Position numbers and translations under genes: made by a program
Notes under the pieces: generated by a model
Databases searched by the model: none
What the model was told of the DNA's origin: nothing
What the model saw: only the letters and a program-made list of their open reading frames with translations
Assembly: GCF_000829035.1 (NCBI RefSeq)
Contig: NZ_AP012541.1
Location: 992,001-1,056,000, forward strand
Length of the DNA stretch: 64,000 nucleotides
Direction of reading: 5' to 3'
From: Lacticaseibacillus paracasei subsp. paracasei
GTDB lineage: Bacteria > Bacillota > Bacilli > Lactobacillales > Lactobacillaceae
Part shown: piece by piece, positions 16,742-26,086 of the stretch
How the letters are laid out: every line of letters begins with the position of its first letter
Position numbering within the stretch: position 1 is the first letter of the stretch

Positions 16742-19534
16742 CTAATCAACAACATCGACTTTCTTAGCAGCCAATCGGCGTCGATTGAGCCACTTGCGTC
16801 CTTCTTCGATGAGGAAGAGCGGAATTGGAATAATAGCCAAGAAGATCCAATCCGTTGGGGCGAGTGGGCCGGTGTGAAAGAGTTCCTGTAAGAATGGGGT
16901 ATAGCTGAGTAGTGCCAATAGGAAAATTTCAAAGACGATCCCGAACCAAACGAGTTTGTTGGCAAAAAGACCGGCTTTGAAAACAGAAGCATTTTCGGTT
17001 CGGCAGTTCATCGCTGCGGCAATCTGACAGAAGATGATGGCGGCCAAGGTCATGGTAGTCGCCATGACGTAAGTGTTGCCACTGGTTGCCAGACCCTTCA
17101 ACGGCCAACCATTGAGATGGTTGACGAAGAAGTAGGCACCGCTTGAAATGATTGAGGCAATCAGGCCATACCAAGCAAACGCCTTCCAGAGAACGGTTTT
17201 ACTCATGAGGTGGGCATCGCGTGCTCGCGGTGGCTTGTCCATGATGCCAGGTTCCGCTTTCTCAGAGCCAAGACCTAAGGCTGGCATCATGTCGGTGCCA
17301 AGATCGACGGTCAAAATTTGCATGACAGTCAACGGGAGCGGAATCGCACCACGTGAGAACAGGAATAAGGCTGAAGGTACCGCTTCAGGCAAGTTAGAAT
17401 TCAAGATGTAGATCAGGAATTTCTGAATGTTACTGTAAACGGTTCGACCTTCTTCAATGGCGGCAACAATTGAGGCAAAGTTGTCATCGGTTAGGATCAT
17501 ATCAGCGGCATCCTTGGCGACATCGGTGCCGGTAACGCCCATGGCAACACCAATGTCGGCTTTTTTCAAGGCTGGGGCATCATTGACACCATCGCCGGTA
17601 GAAGCAACGATCTCGCCAATTTCTTGCAAGGTTGAGACGATTTTGTATTTCTGCTCTGGGGCGACCCGTGCGAAAATGATTTCGCCAGCAAGTGCCTTTT
17701 TTAAATCTTCTTTACTCATTGAATCGAGTTCGCCACCGGTGACAACCCGCGCTTTGTCAGAAGTGAGGCCGATTTTGACCGCGACGGACTTAGCTGTTAA
17801 GGAAGAGTCGCCGGTAACCATAATAATTTTGATGCTGGCACGGTGACATTTCTTGATGGCTTCGTAAATTTCCGGACGTGGCGGATCGGACATGATTGCT
17901 AAGCCAACAAAGGTCAAATTGGTTTCGGCCGTGTCGATTGTGAGGCCGTCAAGTTGTTTTTCTTTATCTGTTTCTTGAGGCACCTCACGATAAGCGGTGG
18001 CAATGGAACGCAGGCCGAGGGAAGCATATTTGCGGTTGGCATCGTCAATCGCTTTTTTATCGTCTTCAGTCAGTGGCCGAACTTTGCCATTTTCTTGGAT
18101 AGTGTCACAATGCGGCAGCAAATCGCTCAGCGAGCCTTTGGTGCAAATTGATAAGGTGTGATCGTCATGTTGATGAATGGTGGTCATACGCTTCCGATCT
18201 GAATCAAACGGCAGCTCTTTCAGGCGTGGATACTTAATGCTGTATGCCTTGGTATCAATGCCGGACTTTTGGGCCAAAATGACCAGTGAGGCTTCAGTCG
18301 GGGTACCTAGGATTTTCGGCCGAGCACTGCCTTTTGACGGCTCAACTTCAGTATCATTATTGAAGGCAACTAAGCGGATCAGCAAATCCAGATCGGCATC
18401 GGTGCCATATTTAATGGGTTTCCCGTCCAGTTGAATCTGGCCATTATTCACGAAGCCTTGGCCAGTAACGGTGAAGGAATGAGCAGGTGTCCAGATGTGA
18501 TCCACGGTCATCTGATTTTGGGTTAAGGTGCCGGTTTTATCTGAACAGATCACCGTGGTTTCGCCTAAGGTTTCAACACTATTCAGATCTTTTAACAACG
18601 CATGCTTTTTGGCCATGCGTTGAACGCCTTGAGCCAAGGACAATGTGACTGTTGGCAACAAGCCTTCAGGGATGAAGGCTACGATCATACCCAAGGCGAA
18701 AATGAAACTTTGAGCCACAGGGTAGTGGACAAAGAAGATTGCCGAAACGAAGAATACCAGACCAAGACCGATGGCAATCAGTGAAATCTGTTTGGTTAAA
18801 CGATTTAGCTCTAATTGTAAGGGACTCAGACTTGGTTTTTGTTGTTGCGTTAACGCCGCAATTCGACCAAACTCGGTATTCATCCCCGTGGCAAATGCCA
18901 CAGCAGTTGCCGTGCCAGCGCCAACAGTAGTGCCAGCATAAACAAGGTTTGATTCCGCGAACTCACCTTGACCAGCATCAAAGGCAACTTTTTTTGATTC
19001 AGGTACCGATTCACCAGTTAGGGCACTTTGATCGACTTGAACCGAAGTGGCCTTAATCAAGCGCGCATCAACCGGAACCGCATTGCCTGCCTGAAGATTG
19101 AAAACATCCCCAGGTACCATTTTGGTTGCATTAATTTGCTGCAGTTTGCCATCGCGATAAACTTGCGTATAAGCCGGTAGCATTTTCATTAACGAGTCAG
19201 TTGCTTTTTGAGCTTCATGTTCTTGCCAATAGCTGAAAACACCGTTGATAATATTGACCAGCCAAATGGCAATCCCTAATTCGAGGGTGCCTGACAGGAT
19301 GGCGACAAAGCCGCTGACCCACAACAGAATGGCCATCACGCTTGTGAAATTTTTGAGGAAAATGAGTAATTGTGATTGTTGCTTTTCCCTAGTAATCACG
19401 TTTTCCCCATACTTTTCTAGGCGGTCGGCGGCCTCCTTCCGCGTTAATCCAGTTGACGTTGTATGCAAATCCGTCATCAGATCCGGGACGGGATCCGTTG
19501 CAAACTTGCGCCGCGTCTCCTTTTCATTTTTCAT
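16742..19534 (-). CDS. P-type cation-transporting ATPase, Na+/K+-ATPase-like (type IIC features)
   Basis: Ion pump of 930 residues. The phosphorylation site is CSDKTGTLTQNQMTV (near residue 335). The N-terminal actuator has 'ALTGESVP' (the TGES motif) and the hinge has 'VASTGDGVNDAPALKKADIG'. Membrane-segment motifs are closer to animal Na+/K+-ATPases than to SERCA. M4 reads FIPEGLLPTVTLSLA, M5 has NSNLPEAVP and M6 has TVDLGTDMMPA, keeping the Ser-Asn...Glu and Asp..Thr-Asp ion ligands of the IIC group. No beta-subunit gene is nearby. The start has GGAG 13 bases upstream, a long spacing. The ion carried (Na+, K+ or Ca2+) is not settled by sequence alone. Confidence 0.87.
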   Translation of the reverse strand: MKNEKETRRKFATDPVPDLMTDLHTTSTGLTRKEAADRLEKYGENVITREKQQSQLLIFLKNFTSVMAILLWVSGFVAILSGTLELGIAIWLVNIINGVFSYWQEHEAQKATDSLMKMLPAYTQVYRDGKLQQINATKMVPGDVFNLQAGNAVPVDARLIKATSVQVDQSALTGESVPESKKVAFDAGQGEFAESNLVYAGTTVGAGTATAVAFATGMNTEFGRIAALTQQQKPSLSPLQLELNRLTKQISLIAIGLGLVFFVSAIFFVHYPVAQSFIFALGMIVAFIPEGLLPTVTLSLAQGVQRMAKKHALLKDLNSVETLGETTVICSDKTGTLTQNQMTVDHIWTPAHSFTVTGQGFVNNGQIQLDGKPIKYGTDADLDLLIRLVAFNNDTEVEPSKGSARPKILGTPTEASLVILAQKSGIDTKAYSIKYPRLKELPFDSDRKRMTTIHQHDDHTLSICTKGSLSDLLPHCDTIQENGKVRPLTEDDKKAIDDANRKYASLGLRSIATAYREVPQETDKEKQLDGLTIDTAETNLTFVGLAIMSDPPRPEIYEAIKKCHRASIKIIMVTGDSSLTAKSVAVKIGLTSDKARVVTGGELDSMSKEDLKKALAGEIIFARVAPEQKYKIVSTLQEIGEIVASTGDGVNDAPALKKADIGVAMGVTGTDVAKDAADMILTDDNFASIVAAIEEGRTVYSNIQKFLIYILNSNLPEAVPSALFLFSRGAIPLPLTVMQILTVDLGTDMMPALGLGSEKAEPGIMDKPPRARDAHLMSKTVLWKAFAWYGLIASIISSGAYFFVNHLNGWPLKGLATSGNTYVMATTMTLAAIIFCQIAAAMNCRTENASVFKAGLFANKLVWFGIVFEIFLLALLSYTPFLQELFHTGPLAPTDWIFLAIIPIPLFLIEEGRKWLNRRRLAAKKVDVVD

Positions 19535-19637
19535 GACTTAAGCATGTCTCCTTCATAAAGATGTTTAGCTTCATTCTAACGTTCTGAGCGGAGGAAAACA
19601 CCCAAAGTGCTGTTTTTAAGCAATTAAACTTTTCGGC

Positions 19638-20282
19638 TTAGGCGCGGAGACCGCGTTCTAAGAATTCAACCGCTTCGTGAACGGCAGTTTCGAGATCAAA
19701 AGCGGATTGTTCACCGATAATGAGTGGTAATAGGTAACTAAGCACGGTTCCAAAAATGGCTCGTAGGACTCGATTAAATGGCCAATCAACCAATTGTCCG
19801 TTAGCCTGATAAGTTGCATAAAGGCGCGCGGCTTTTCCCGATAACTCGCGGTTGAATTGCTCAGCGAGCTCTTGTCCTAAGGCAGCGTCACGAAGAACAG
19901 TGGCTGCTAAAACCCGTAGCTGGGCTTGATTAGCAATGGCAAACTGCATACGATCATGAACAATGAACGTTAAAAAAGTGTGTAAGTCGGGCAAATCTTG
20001 TTCACCGACTTCATTAACAAACTCGGTTAATACGTTTGGCATTACTTGGCGAATCATAGGGGCTAGTAGCGCCTGAAGAATCCCATCTTTCGTCTTGAAC
20101 TGCTTGTAAACTGTGCCTTCGCTGACCTGTGCCGTTTCAGCAATTTCTTTAGTGCTAGTGCGATCAAAGCCTTGACTAGCAAATAACGCTAAACTGGCCT
20201 TTAAAACGGCTTGCTGTTTAGCGGATAGATTGCTTTTGGCGAGTGAAGCGGAAAACAAATCGGTAATATTACGTGTGTGCAT
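19638..20282 (-). CDS. TetR-family regulator of the adjacent ABC exporter
   Basis: Repressor of about 214 residues. The helix-turn-helix is 'TSTKEIAETAQVSEGTVYKQ' around residues 37-56, typical TetR. The C-terminal two-thirds is the variable ligand domain. I chose the ATG at 20280-20282; an in-frame TTG at 20303 would add seven residues. It follows the ABC permease gene by 37 bases, and a TetR-like palindrome lies ahead of that operon (22211-22228), so it probably represses its own operon. Palindromes with the same core occur before the operon at 39711. Confidence 0.88.
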   Translation of the reverse strand: MHTRNITDLFSASLAKSNLSAKQQAVLKASLALFASQGFDRTSTKEIAETAQVSEGTVYKQFKTKDGILQALLAPMIRQVMPNVLTEFVNEVGEQDLPDLHTFLTFIVHDRMQFAIANQAQLRVLAATVLRDAALGQELAEQFNRELSGKAARLYATYQANGQLVDWPFNRVLRAIFGTVLSYLLPLIIGEQSAFDLETAVHEAVEFLERGLRA

Positions 20283-20319
20283 CGCGAGATCGCTTCCCTT
20301 CAATAAAAATTGCTCGACT

Positions 20320-21459
20320 TTACACTTGCCGGTATTTCCGCATCGTGAGTAAATTTAATCCAAGAAATAATAGGAAGAATCCTAACAAGGCAACCACATC
20401 TGGATAGAAGACGGCAAGCGACTGACCTTTGGCGATAATACCGGTTAAGGCATTAGCACCATAGTATAAAGGCATGATGTGAGCGATGGGTTGCAGCCAC
20501 CCAAGCATGTGATCAATTGGAATTAATCCCGTAAAGAAAATTTGGGGAATAACCACAATTGGAATGAATTGCAGCATCTGAAATTCAGTGTCAGCAAAGG
20601 TTGAAATCAACAAGCCCAGTGCCAAGGCAGTGAACGCTAATAGTAAATTGATCAAAAAGATGGCGGGGATGCTGCCAAGAATTTGAATTTTGAATACGAT
20701 CAAGGAATAACCAACGATTAGCAATGTCTGAATAATGGCGAAAATACCATAACCTAGTAGGTAACCGCTAATGATTTCACCGCGGCGAACCGGCGTTGCC
20801 AGTAAACGGTATAAGGTGCCAGTGGTCCGCTCGCGCAACAAAGCGATGCCCGAAATCAAAAAGACAAAGAAGAAGACAATGAATCCCATTAAAATCGGCA
20901 ACAGGGTGTCAAAGTAAGTTGAGTCGGCAGAGCCATATCGGTAATGGGTTGTTAACGTGTAACTCGGTGTTTTTGGCTGATGGGGTTCTGGAATTTGGGC
21001 TGCGCCGTGCGTGGCCTGTTTGAGAGCTGTCGCAAGCTTTTGTAAGGTGGTTGCTTGGATCTTAAGCGCTGTGGCAGCGGCTTGCATTTTTAGTTTGATA
21101 GAAGCGGCTTGCAAGGTTTGTTTCAGAATCGCGCTTTTTCCTTGATCAGCGTTGGCCAACGTCAGGGTCAGCTTATCGCCATCCTGCGTGAGTACACCGG
21201 CATAATCATGAGCCTTGATTAATGCGATGGGTTGGTCATTTTTGACCTGATGCAATCGAACGTGTTTGGTATCGATCGCCTTTGTTAGTGCCGAATCAAC
21301 AGCATGAACTGCTAAATCAGCCTTGGTGTCCGTATTGGATTGAAAAAGAAAAAAGATCAACGTCATGATAAATAAAGGCGCGATAAACATCAGGGCTAAC
21401 GTGCGTTTATCACGGAACATTTCTTTTAAAATCCGATTAATCAACGCTTCAATGCGCAT
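20320..21459 (-). CDS. ABC-2 type transporter permease (drug exporter-like)
   Basis: Membrane subunit of 379 residues. One N-terminal segment (about residues 20-42) is followed by a large external domain rich in Lys, Ala and Gln (about 45-185), then five segments, ending in a basic tail. The coupling helix is 'LLRERTTGTLYRLLATPVRR' near residue 210, as in YhfS/YfiM-type exporters of Bacillota. GGGAGG precedes the ATG. It overlaps the ATPase gene by 11 bases. A drug or lipid substrate is likely from the TetR context but not shown. Confidence 0.87.
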   Translation of the reverse strand: MRIEALINRILKEMFRDKRTLALMFIAPLFIMTLIFFLFQSNTDTKADLAVHAVDSALTKAIDTKHVRLHQVKNDQPIALIKAHDYAGVLTQDGDKLTLTLANADQGKSAILKQTLQAASIKLKMQAAATALKIQATTLQKLATALKQATHGAAQIPEPHQPKTPSYTLTTHYRYGSADSTYFDTLLPILMGFIVFFFVFLISGIALLRERTTGTLYRLLATPVRRGEIISGYLLGYGIFAIIQTLLIVGYSLIVFKIQILGSIPAIFLINLLLAFTALALGLLISTFADTEFQMLQFIPIVVIPQIFFTGLIPIDHMLGWLQPIAHIMPLYYGANALTGIIAKGQSLAVFYPDVVALLGFFLLFLGLNLLTMRKYRQV

Positions 21460-22183
21460 CTTGCTGCCTCCCTGCGGCTAAAAAGACCGCTTCAATCGAG
21501 TCCGTTTGATAATCTGCCTTTAATTGTGCCGGTGTCCCTTGGGCAATGGCAGTCCCGTTGCGAATCATCAATAACGTGTCCGCTTCTTCGGCATCAGCCA
21601 TGACGTGGGTCGTTAAAATAATGGCGACACCCTGATCCGCCAGACGATGCAATTCATGCCAAATCTGTTGGCGCAGCTCAGGGTCAATGCCAACGGTCGG
21701 TTCATCTAAAATCAACAACTGCGGTTGACTGATGAGGGCGATGGCGAGCGATAATCGGCGCTTCATCCCGCCTGAATAATCCTTAACTGGTTGCTTTAAG
21801 GCCGGTTGCAGATTGACGACATTAGCAGCATAAGCCATTTGTTTGGTAATCTGCGCGTGTGGGACGCCTTGCATTTTGGCAAAAAATGTCAGGTTCTCGG
21901 CACCGGTTAAACTTTCATATAAAGCATCAGTCTGAGCCATGAAGCCGATTTTCGCGAGTAGGGGACGATTCGGCACGGCTTGCCCTAAAACGCTGACTTG
22001 TCCGGTGCGTGGGCGCAACATACCCATAATGGTACTGACTAAAGTGGTTTTGCCAGCACCGCTAGGACCGATTAAAGCAAGAATTTGACCATGATTTAAG
22101 GTCAAGTTGATGTCCTTAAGCACGATCTGTTTACCATAGCCTTGGGTGAGGGCGCTGACCTGAACAGCTTGATTTGTTTGCAT
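21449..22183 (-). CDS. ABC transporter ATP-binding protein (drug exporter-like)
   Basis: ATPase of 244 residues for the downstream permease. Walker A is GPSGAGKTT (near residue 38). The signature YSGGMKRRLSLAIALI near 135 has Met-Lys-Arg after the glycines, as in DrrA-type exporters. Walker B is LLILDEPTVGIDP, followed by LTTHVMADAEEAD with the switch His. First gene of a three-gene minus-strand operon (ATPase, permease, TetR). The ribosome site is weak (AAAGTGA), which may fit a repressed operon. Confidence 0.9.
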   Translation of the reverse strand: MQTNQAVQVSALTQGYGKQIVLKDINLTLNHGQILALIGPSGAGKTTLVSTIMGMLRPRTGQVSVLGQAVPNRPLLAKIGFMAQTDALYESLTGAENLTFFAKMQGVPHAQITKQMAYAANVVNLQPALKQPVKDYSGGMKRRLSLAIALISQPQLLILDEPTVGIDPELRQQIWHELHRLADQGVAIILTTHVMADAEEADTLLMIRNGTAIAQGTPAQLKADYQTDSIEAVFLAAGRQQDAH

Positions 22184-22210
22184 ATTATCGCGTCACTTTC
22201 TCAATAATAT

Positions 22211-22228
22211 AGTGAGTGCTCACTCACT
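22211..22228. promoter_or_regulatory. TetR-type operator of the ABC exporter operon
   Basis: Perfect inverted repeat AGTGAGTG-CT-CACTCACT, 28 bases before the ATPase start codon on the minus strand. Core GAGTG-nn-CACTC. Its place and symmetry fit a site for the TetR protein encoded at 19638-20282. The same core occurs at 39519-39530 and 39584-39597. Confidence 0.7.
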
Positions 22229-22354
22229 TGCCATTATCGCCAATTTTGGGGTAAAAGCAACTAAAAGTTTAAAAGTCATCAGCCAAATCAATCAGATTGT
22301 TGTCAAAAGGATGGCATCTAAAAGCTGCTTCAAGCTGTGTTATAGCGACTGAAA

Positions 22355-22388
22355 CCGCTTATGCTCCCGTTTCTGGCCGCGCCTGTGC
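22355..22388. repeat. Fragment of the intergenic repeat family, inverted
   Basis: CCGCTTATGCTCCCGTTTCTGGCCGCGCC is the reverse complement, with three mismatches, of the sequence around 191-219 in the first repeat copy. It lies directly upstream of the cdaA promoter. Confidence 0.5.
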
Positions 22389-22396
22389 ACACCTCG

Positions 22397-22405
22397 TGGT
22401 ATAAT
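22397..22405 (+). promoter_or_regulatory. Extended -10 promoter of cdaA
   Basis: TG-G-TATAAT, a textbook extended -10 element, 42 bases before the cdaA start codon. No good -35 is seen, as expected for extended -10 promoters. Confidence 0.6.
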
Positions 22406-22446
22406 TATTCAGAAGTTTGATTCTAAACCACAATGGAGGAACGCGG

Positions 22447-23304
22447 ATGCGCACCTATCTGACAAATTTATTAACTTGGTCCACCTTGATCAATCTGGTT
22501 GACATCCTCGTCGTCTGGTATGTCATTTATCGTTTGATCATGCTTGTTCGCGGTACAAAAGCGGTTCAGCTTCTGAAAGGCGTTTTTGTCATTGCTGCGA
22601 TCAAGATTATTTCTTGGTTCCTTCAGTTGAAGACGGTCGGTTATTTAACTGATTTGGTTATTACTTGGAGTGTGCCAGCACTGGTTATTATTTTTCAGCC
22701 GGAAATTCGGCGTGGCCTTGAGCACCTAGGTCGCGGTTCCTTGATTTTTCGGTCGAATAATAACCAGCACGAAGTCGAAGTACGGATGGTCAAAGAACTT
22801 GATAAGGCTATTCAATATATGAGCAAGCGCCGGATCGGGGCCTTAATGACGATCCAGAAGAGTACCGGGCTGGAGGATTACATTGAGACAGGTATTCCCT
22901 TGGATGCTGATATTAGTGGAGAGCTGCTGATCAACATTTTCATACCGAATACGCCGTTGCATGATGGGGCGGTGATCATTCGGGACAATCGAATTGCGGT
23001 TGCGGCTGCATACTTACCTTTATCTGACAGCAATCTCATTCCTAAAGAACTTGGTACGCGCCATCGTGCTGCTGTCGGGATCAGTGAAGTGACGGATGCG
23101 TTGACGATCGTTGTCTCTGAAGAAACTGGGGAAGTGACGATCACAAATAACAACAACCTGATTCGTAATTTGACGCGTGATGACTATATGAAGTTTCTGA
23201 CGGCGCAATTAGTGCCAAAAGAAGAGGCGCCGAATCCGAACCCAGTTGTCAGTTTCTTTTCGCGCCGGTTTAAGTCACGTAAAAAGAAGGAGGGCAAGCA
23301 ATGA
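22447..23304 (+). CDS. cdaA: Diadenylate cyclase CdaA
   Basis: Makes the second messenger cyclic di-AMP from two ATP, at the membrane; it controls potassium and osmolyte balance and wall homeostasis. 285 residues: three N-terminal membrane segments (about residues 1-85), then the DAC domain with 'TPLHDGAVIIRDN' (DGA motif) and 'LGTRHRAAVGIS' (RHR motif). The basic tail (RRFKSRKKK) is common. The ATG at 22447 has GGAGGA six bases upstream; a longer frame from 22417 starts before that site. First gene of the conserved cdaA-cdaR-glmM operon. Confidence 0.96.
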   Translation: MRTYLTNLLTWSTLINLVDILVVWYVIYRLIMLVRGTKAVQLLKGVFVIAAIKIISWFLQLKTVGYLTDLVITWSVPALVIIFQPEIRRGLEHLGRGSLIFRSNNNQHEVEVRMVKELDKAIQYMSKRRIGALMTIQKSTGLEDYIETGIPLDADISGELLINIFIPNTPLHDGAVIIRDNRIAVAAAYLPLSDSNLIPKELGTRHRAAVGISEVTDALTIVVSEETGEVTITNNNNLIRNLTRDDYMKFLTAQLVPKEEAPNPNPVVSFFSRRFKSRKKKEGKQ

Positions 23305-24386
23305 ATCGCTTATGGGATAATCCATGGGTTAATCGGTTGTTGGCTCTGCTTCTCGCGATTGGGCTTTTTGCTTATGTCAACGTTGAAAGCATCAACAATA
23401 CCAGACAAAGTGCAAATGATGATACAACCTTGGTTGCCAACAAAACCCAGACCGTGAAAGTGCCGTTACAGGTAAATGCCAACACGGACAAGTATTTTAT
23501 TACCGGTTATCCGTCAAAAGTTTCAGTTGCATTGACAGGAACGGCTTCATTAGTCACGATGACCGCCAACACCCAAAATTTTCGGATCATTGCTGATCTT
23601 ACCAAACTCGGTGTTGGCAAGCATCGTGTTCGGTTGAAGGCAGAAGGTTTGAACAAGGATTTGAGTTATTCGATTTCGCCTAAATCCGTGACCGTTGACA
23701 TTCAGGTTCGGGACAATAAGACGATGCCGATTCAGGTTCGCTATAATAAAGCCAGTATCGCATCCGGGTATGCAGCTGGTGAGCCAAAGCTGTCGACGCG
23801 AACAGTGGATGTCACTGGCGCACGATCCGTGATTGACTCGATCGCACAAGTTGTGGCAAATGTCTCGCTGTCGCACAATACCCGGAGTACGGTTGACCAA
23901 GAGGTGCTGTTACAGGCGCTTGATGAGAACGGCAATACGATGAATGTTGTGTTGGCACCGCAGACTGTTCATGTAACCTTACCGATTTCTCAACCTAGCA
24001 AGAAACTTACCGTGGAGCTAAAACAAACTGGGACTGCCGTGTCAGGACGCACGTATGTCTTGTCCTCTGACACAAAACAGGTTACCGTATACGGAGACCA
24101 AAGTAGTTTGGACAAGCTGAGTAAATTAACCGTGGACGTCGATGTCAGCGGTATTAGCACGACGACAACTCGGACTTACAACGTAACTGATTTGAATGAT
24201 GGTATTTCTGCTGCTAGTCCGAAATCACTTAAAGTGACGGTTAGTGTTGGCAACACTGGTAATGATGATAATAACAACAATGGCGGTTCAACAGCGAGCA
24301 CCAGTACTTCGAGTTCGAGTGCCGCAAGCACCTCGAGTGCCAGTGAATCAGACTCAAGTACATCAACAAGCGACAATAATGGCTGA
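23301..24386 (+). CDS. cdaR: CdaA regulatory protein, YbbR-domain
   Basis: Membrane-anchored regulator of CdaA, 361 residues. One N-terminal transmembrane helix (about 10-25) is followed by extracytoplasmic YbbR repeats (four expected; I see repeating blocks such as 'VPLQVNANTDKYFITGYP' and 'MPIQVRYN'). The C-terminal ~40 residues are a low-complexity Ser/Thr/Asn/Asp-rich tail. The start overlaps the cdaA stop (ATGA). It controls cyclase activity by contact within the membrane, as known for Listeria and Bacillus homologues. Confidence 0.94.
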   Translation: MNRLWDNPWVNRLLALLLAIGLFAYVNVESINNTRQSANDDTTLVANKTQTVKVPLQVNANTDKYFITGYPSKVSVALTGTASLVTMTANTQNFRIIADLTKLGVGKHRVRLKAEGLNKDLSYSISPKSVTVDIQVRDNKTMPIQVRYNKASIASGYAAGEPKLSTRTVDVTGARSVIDSIAQVVANVSLSHNTRSTVDQEVLLQALDENGNTMNVVLAPQTVHVTLPISQPSKKLTVELKQTGTAVSGRTYVLSSDTKQVTVYGDQSSLDKLSKLTVDVDVSGISTTTTRTYNVTDLNDGISAASPKSLKVTVSVGNTGNDDNNNNGGSTASTSTSSSSAASTSSASESDSSTSTSDNNG

Positions 24387-24407
24387 AAGAAATGAGGAAG
24401 AATTAAG

Positions 24408-25772
24408 ATGACAAAGTATTTTGGTACTGATGGCGTTCGTGGTATTGCAAACAAGGAACTAAGTCCGGAAATGGCTTTCCGGCTAGGGCGGACAGGCGGC
24501 TATGTTTTGACGCAGCACAAAGAAGATGCGAGTCGACGCCCATTGGTTTTGGTTGCTCGCGATACACGAATCTCAGGGCAGATGTTGGCTGATGCTTTAA
24601 TTGCTGGCTTGCTTTCTGTTGGGATTGAAGTGCTGGATTTAGGCGTGATCACAACGCCTGCTGTTGCTTATTTAATCAAGATTCAAGGCGCCGATGCTGG
24701 TATCCAGATTTCGGCGTCGCATAATCCGGTTGCCGATAATGGCATCAAGTTCTTTGGAGCGGACGGCTACAAATTGTCTGACGATACTGAAGAAGAAATT
24801 GAAGCCTTACTGGATGCGCCAGAAGACAAACTTCCACGGCCGGCTGCTGAAGGATTAGGTACAGTAGACGATTATCCTGAAGGCGCACTCAAGTACACCC
24901 AATTTCTTGAGCAAACCTTGGCAGATGATCTGAGTGGCATTTATGTGTGCTTGGATGGCGCAAATGGTGCAACGAGTGGGTTAGTTAGTCGAATTTTTGC
25001 TGATCTTGAGACCGATTTTGATACAATGGCAATCAGTCCAGATGGGCTTAATATCAATGCTAACGTTGGTTCAACGCATCCTCAGGCGTTATCGAAATTT
25101 GTCGTCGAAAAAGGTGCTGATGTTGGCCTCGCGTTTGACGGTGACGGTGATCGCTGTATCGCAGTTGATGAACAAGGCAATATTGTTGATGGCGACAAGA
25201 TTATGTTCATTCTTGGTAGTTATATGAAGTCACAAGGCCGGCTGAAGCAGGATACTGTCGTCACCACTGTTATGAGTAATCTTGGGTTATATAAGGCATT
25301 AGAAGCGAATGGCATGAAGTCCGTGCAAACGGCTGTCGGTGATCGCCACGTTGTCGAAGCCATGCGCAAAGATGGCTATAATATTGGCGGCGAACAGTCT
25401 GGCCACGTCATTTTGTTTGATTATCACAATACCGGGGATGGCATGCTGACAGGCATTCACTTGTTAAATGTCATGAAGAAAACCGGCAAGAAGTTGTCTG
25501 AATTAGCCGCACCTGTTCAAGACTATCCGCAGAAACTGGTTAATGTGAAAGTTGCGGACAAGGAAAACTGGCAAGCTTATCCAGAAATCCAAAGTGCCAT
25601 TGATACCGTCGAAAAAGAAATGGCCGGTGATGGCCGTGTTCTGGTTCGCCCTTCAGGCACTGAACCTTTGTTGCGGGTCATGGCCGAAGCCAAAACCGAA
25701 GATTTGGTTTCCCGTTATGTGGATCAAATCGTGGATGTGGTGAAGCAAGAAATGGGCAGCAAGGAAGATTAA
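24408..25772 (+). CDS. glmM: Phosphoglucosamine mutase
   Basis: Converts glucosamine-6-phosphate to glucosamine-1-phosphate for UDP-GlcNAc. The 454-residue protein begins with '[10 protein letters not shown]', has the active phosphoserine loop '[15 protein letters not shown]' near residue 102, the metal loop 'DGDGDR' near 245 and the phosphate-binding '[11 protein letters not shown]' near the C-terminus. All are hallmarks of bacterial GlmM. GlmM is also known to bind and inhibit CdaA, which explains the conserved operon. A strong terminator follows 35 bases downstream. Confidence 0.96.
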   Translation: MTKYFGTDGVRGIANKELSPEMAFRLGRTGGYVLTQHKEDASRRPLVLVARDTRISGQMLADALIAGLLSVGIEVLDLGVITTPAVAYLIKIQGADAGIQISASHNPVADNGIKFFGADGYKLSDDTEEEIEALLDAPEDKLPRPAAEGLGTVDDYPEGALKYTQFLEQTLADDLSGIYVCLDGANGATSGLVSRIFADLETDFDTMAISPDGLNINANVGSTHPQALSKFVVEKGADVGLAFDGDGDRCIAVDEQGNIVDGDKIMFILGSYMKSQGRLKQDTVVTTVMSNLGLYKALEANGMKSVQTAVGDRHVVEAMRKDGYNIGGEQSGHVILFDYHNTGDGMLTGIHLLNVMKKTGKKLSELAAPVQDYPQKLVNVKVADKENWQAYPEIQSAIDTVEKEMAGDGRVLVRPSGTEPLLRVMAEAKTEDLVSRYVDQIVDVVKQEMGSKED

Positions 25773-25806
25773 CTGCTGTCTTTATCAAAAATTTAAACTT
25801 TATTTT

Positions 25807-25847
25807 AACCGAGTTGTCACGGGTCTCATCGACAACTCGGTTTTTTT
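25807..25847 (+). terminator. Terminator of the cdaA-cdaR-glmM operon
   Basis: AACCGAGTTGTC and GACAACTCGGTT form a perfect 12-pair stem with a 12-base loop, followed by seven T. Confidence 0.92.
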
Positions 25848-25933
25848 GTCTGGTGATAGCATTCGCAATTGGCACGTTTTGAAAGCGCGTTCATAAAATT
25901 CCAAAACCAGTGTGCATAAGAATTGGGTAAATT

Positions 25934-25970
25934 AATATAGACCAATATATATGTTTCAAGTATACCAGTG
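25934..25970. promoter_or_regulatory. Candidate GntR/NagR-type half-sites upstream of glmS
   Basis: AATATAGACCAATAT (25934-25948) and GTATACCAGTG (25960-25970) resemble the TGGT-x-TA-x-ACCA sites bound by NagR-like GntR regulators, which control glmS and nag genes in streptococci. They lie just ahead of the glmS -35 box. No glmS ribozyme core is apparent in this leader. The regulator is not in the window, so the assignment is tentative. Confidence 0.35.
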
Positions 25971-25981
25971 AAAAAATGGTG

Positions 25982-26010
25982 TTGACATATAGCCTTTTAA
26001 AAACTATAGT
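25982..26010 (+). promoter_or_regulatory. Promoter of glmS
   Basis: TTGACA (25982-25987), a 17-base spacer and TATAGT (26005-26010): a near-consensus vegetative promoter about 75 bases before the glmS start. Confidence 0.8.
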
Positions 26011-26044
26011 TAGCTTTGCTTTCAACAATACCAATAAAAAATCT

Positions 26045-26064
26045 GTCTAAACCAATTTTTAGAC
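26045..26064 (+). promoter_or_regulatory. Palindrome in the glmS leader
   Basis: Perfect inverted repeat GTCTAAA-CCAATT-TTTAGAC between the glmS promoter and its ribosome site. It contains the ACCAAT half-site seen upstream. It could be an operator (roadblock or repression) or a small RNA hairpin next to the AAAAGGA ribosome site. Confidence 0.5.
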
Positions 26065-26086
26065 AAAAATGAAAAGGATGTTGACT

